Origin: Pseudomonadota bacterium
GTDB lineage: Bacteria; Pseudomonadota; Alphaproteobacteria; Rhizobiales; Xanthobacteraceae
NCBI GenBank assembly: GCA_021779635.1
Contig: JAJYAH010000373.1
Coordinates: 1-6,916 of the forward strand
DNA length: 6,916 bases
Reading direction: 5' to 3'
This document shows positions 4,793-6,916 of the stretch, piece by piece; within the stretch, counting starts at the first letter, position 1, and every line of letters starts with the position of its first letter. The notes beneath the pieces are model-generated. The model did no database searches. It saw only the letters and a program-made list of their open reading frames with translations, and had not been told where the DNA came from. The position numbers and the translations under genes were made by a program.

Positions 4793-6916
4793 ATTCGCGG
4801 AGCATGCAGAGCGCGTTGACTAGGGCCATCTCCTCGATCGTCCGGCACGGCGTCTCCAAGAGATCCGGGCTGGCGAACACCATCGCCGCGACCTGGGCCC
4901 GGGAGACCGCCACGTTGATGCGGTTCAGCGAGAACAGGAACGCGATGTCGCGCGGCAGCTCCTCCCCGCTGGAGGTCGTCATCGAGACGAGGCACACAGG
5001 CGCCTCCTGTCCCTGGAACCGGTCAACGGTCCCCACGCGGACCGCAGCGGGCAGCCGCGCTCGGAGCGCGTTCACCTGCGCGTTGTAAGGCGCGACGACG
5101 AGGATGTCGGAGTGTCCGACGACCTGCTCCCGACCGTCGCGATTCCGGTAGGTCGATCCCTCAACCTCGGTGATCCGCGCGGCGATCGCGTCGATCTCCT
5201 CTGGGCTCACCTGCGAGCGGCCCGAATGCACGACGGCGCGCATCCCCGCGCCAACCAGGTCGTCGCCGGCGCGGGAGACGAGTGTCTGCCCGCCCGCCGC
5301 TTCGTCGCTCCCAAGTCTGTCCTCATAGACGGCGGTCGAGATGAAGCCGCAGACGCGCGGATGCATGCGCCGGCTGATGGGGATGAAGACGCCGCGATCC
5401 GAAGGCACGACGCGATGGCCATCGATCAGGTATTCGAGGCATGAGCGGCCGCTGTCGCCTGGATGGCTGCCCTGCAAGGGCTGCGGGAGCTGCATCGGGT
5501 CGCCGACCAGCACGATGTTGCGCGCGCACCGGCCCATGGCGAGGATGTTGGCGATTGAGACCTGTCCAGCCTCGTCGACCATCAGATAATCATAGGCCGC
5601 CTCGTCATAGCGCGCGAAGTGCCAAGCGGTCGCGCCGACAACTTGCGCCGCCGCGATCTCGGGCGCGTCGTTGTCATTCACGAAGACGATACCGGGGTGC
5701 GCCTCGTCGTCGCCGTCGTCCGACACCTTCTGGACGACGCTGCACGCGACGCCCCCGGCCCGCGCGCGATCGGCGACCGCCTCGAGCAGGTTCCCGATGG
5801 CCTTATGGCTGTTCGACGAGACCGCGATGCGCTTGCCCGCGCGGATGAGATCCACGATCGACAGCGCGCTCACGTAGGTCTTGCCGGTGCCCGGCGGGCC
5901 CTGGATTGCGAGTGTGGTGCCCGCCATCGCGGCGATGGCGCAGCTGGTGTCGGTCGGCAGATCGCCGTCGGCGGGGATGACGCCCGTGGGGCGCAGGCCG
6001 TCGACGAACACCGGCGGCGACCGCGTCAGCAGGTGCTCGATCGCGGGCAGCCGTCCGGGACCCGAGATCACCTCGTCGATAACGGCGGCTACGGCCTTCC
6101 GCAGCACCTTGTTGCGGAGCGGCTGCGGCGGCAGCAGGTCCAGGGCGTCGGGCAGCGGACCCTTGGCGGTCGACCGGCGCAGCACCAGAGTTTTAGTGTC
6201 GTGGTCGATCGATCGGAGGTTGACCTCTTCGATGCCGACGGCAGGCTTGATGCTGGGCGACTTCCCGGCCCGGAGCTTCGTCTCCTGCTCGGGAAAGGAG
6301 TAGGTCCGCTCGAACGACTGCCTCGTCACCTGGACGGGCTCGTCGATGGCGACCAGACCCTGGATGCATTCGAGGTCGTCGAGCAGTTCCTCGCTCTCCT
6401 GCGCGAGGCGGTCGAAGATGGCCCAGTAGGTCGGCTTGTCCTCGCGGCGGTAGAACTGGCTGAGGTCGAGCAGCAGGTCGGCGACCCGGTCACCGAGGCG
6501 CTCCCGCACCGGAAGCAGCCTGGCGCGCAGCGCGGCGAGCTCCTCGTCCTCCGCCGCGACGTTGGACAGCGTCCCCCCCTCGGGCACGTCGCCCAGCACC
6601 GGCCACGGCATCGTCGCCGGCCGGGCGTCGCGGACGAGCCAGTCGCGTAGCAGCTGGGTCGAGAAGCAGTCGGTGCGATTGTAGTCGTGGATCTCGTCGA
6701 GCAGGCGCTGTTCCTTCGTCTGCCGCCACTCCTCGTAGAAGACCACGCTGGCTCCGGCTGTCGCGACGTCGGCGGCCCGCTTTTCCATGTAGAAGGCCTC
6801 GAGATCCTTGATCGAGTAGCCCTTCTCGGATGCGACCAGGCCGCCGGACACGACTTTGAACAGGTCGACGAAGCGGCGTTCGCGCTGTAGCTGGTCCAGC
6901 CCCGCCTCGCCGGTGC
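4773..6916 (-). CDS. TM0106-type RecB-like nuclease fused to SF1 helicase (5' end outside window)
   Basis: The frame is open to the window edge. Numbering is from the in-frame GTG at 6851, with 21 more codons upstream. The N-terminal part (about 1-75) has YSIKDLEAFYMEKR and DYNRTDCFSTQLLRDWL, matching the end of the RecB/YprB-like RNase H-fold nuclease domain of TM0106-type proteins; Asp61 in YNRTDC is a likely metal ligand. A helical linker follows. The SF1 helicase core (about 300-680) has Walker A GPPGTGKT (318-325), Walker B DEAGQ (426-430), motif III GDPMQLPQP (450-458), SRRMHP (493-498), VGTVDRFQGQE (606-616) and motif VI NRINVAVSRA (643-652), as in UPF1/DNA2-like AAA_11/AAA_12 proteins. 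All motor motifs are intact. The family is expected to unwind and cut nucleic acid with ATP; the substrate is unknown. The rest of the nuclease domain should lie beyond 6916. The GTG at 6851 is not a credible start because homology continues upstream. Confidence 0.88.
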   Translation of the reverse strand, partial: TGEAGLDQLQRERRFVDLFKVVSGGLVASEKGYSIKDLEAFYMEKRAADVATAGASVVFYEEWRQTKEQRLLDEIHDYNRTDCFSTQLLRDWLVRDARPATMPWPVLGDVPEGGTLSNVAAEDEELAALRARLLPVRERLGDRVADLLLDLSQFYRREDKPTYWAIFDRLAQESEELLDDLECIQGLVAIDEPVQVTRQSFERTYSFPEQETKLRAGKSPSIKPAVGIEEVNLRSIDHDTKTLVLRRSTAKGPLPDALDLLPPQPLRNKVLRKAVAAVIDEVISGPGRLPAIEHLLTRSPPVFVDGLRPTGVIPADGDLPTDTSCAIAAMAGTTLAIQGPPGTGKTYVSALSIVDLIRAGKRIAVSSNSHKAIGNLLEAVADRARAGGVACSVVQKVSDDGDDEAHPGIVFVNDNDAPEIAAAQVVGATAWHFARYDEAAYDYLMVDEAGQVSIANILAMGRCARNIVLVGDPMQLPQPLQGSHPGDSGRSCLEYLIDGHRVVPSDRGVFIPISRRMHPRVCGFISTAVYEDRLGSDEAAGGQTLVSRAGDDLVGAGMRAVVHSGRSQVSPEEIDAIAARITEVEGSTYRNRDGREQVVGHSDILVVAPYNAQVNALRARLPAAVRVGTVDRFQGQEAPVCLVSMTTSSGEELPRDIAFLFSLNRINVAVSRAQVAAMVFASPDLLETPCRTIEEMALVNALCMLREYGGESF

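Noticed and set aside
5619..6650. Long + strand open frame of 343 codons
   Set aside because: It lies wholly inside the helicase gene on the other strand, is Arg/Asp/Val-rich in the manner of antisense high-GC frames, and has no recognisable motif.

Overview
The window is high in GC, with dense coding on both strands and no rRNA, tRNA or CRISPR array. The transposase remnants (IS481-type and ISL3-type), the ArdC-type antirestriction remnant and the codon bias point to an alphaproteobacterium, perhaps Sphingomonadales or Hyphomicrobiales. The setting looks like accessory DNA: a plasmid, integrative element or genomic island that has been rearranged several times. The taxonomic call is an inference from protein style, not from a marker gene.

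Left part (1-863): a graveyard. The N-terminal third of an IS481-family transposase (28-330) is joined directly to the 3' part of an ardC gene (331-832). The ardC piece has an internal frameshift and has lost the first histidine of its HExxH zinc site.

Centre-left (914-2495, + strand): an intact, closely spaced two-gene unit. It encodes a CDKN3/dual-specificity-type phosphatase with an HCX5R signature, followed by a 337-residue protein with macrodomain/PARG-like sequence features. Phosphatases of this subtype are known next to, or fused to, ADP-ribosylglycohydrolases. The pair is therefore a candidate ADP-ribose (or related phosphate ester) processing module, and it is the most interesting part of the window.

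Centre-right (2616-4122, - strand): a SOUL/HBP-type haem-binding protein gene, followed with an 8-base overlap by a HEPN-like gene (RNQLIH motif). The SOUL gene is chimeric at both ends. Its first codons come from an inserted ISL3 fragment, and about 66 residues of unrelated sequence follow the usual SOUL C-terminus. The HEPN gene faces the macro-like gene tail to tail.

Right part (4069-6916): an internal fragment of an ISL3-family transposase (+ strand, both ends missing) lies against a short unknown coding remnant (- strand, about 4546-4792). Beyond it is the 3' two-thirds or so of a large nuclease-helicase of the TM0106 RecB-like/SF1 (UPF1/DNA2-like) type. That gene runs leftwards on the - strand and its 5' end lies outside the window. 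The ISL3 piece therefore separates the helicase block from the SOUL-HEPN block and has damaged genes on both sides.
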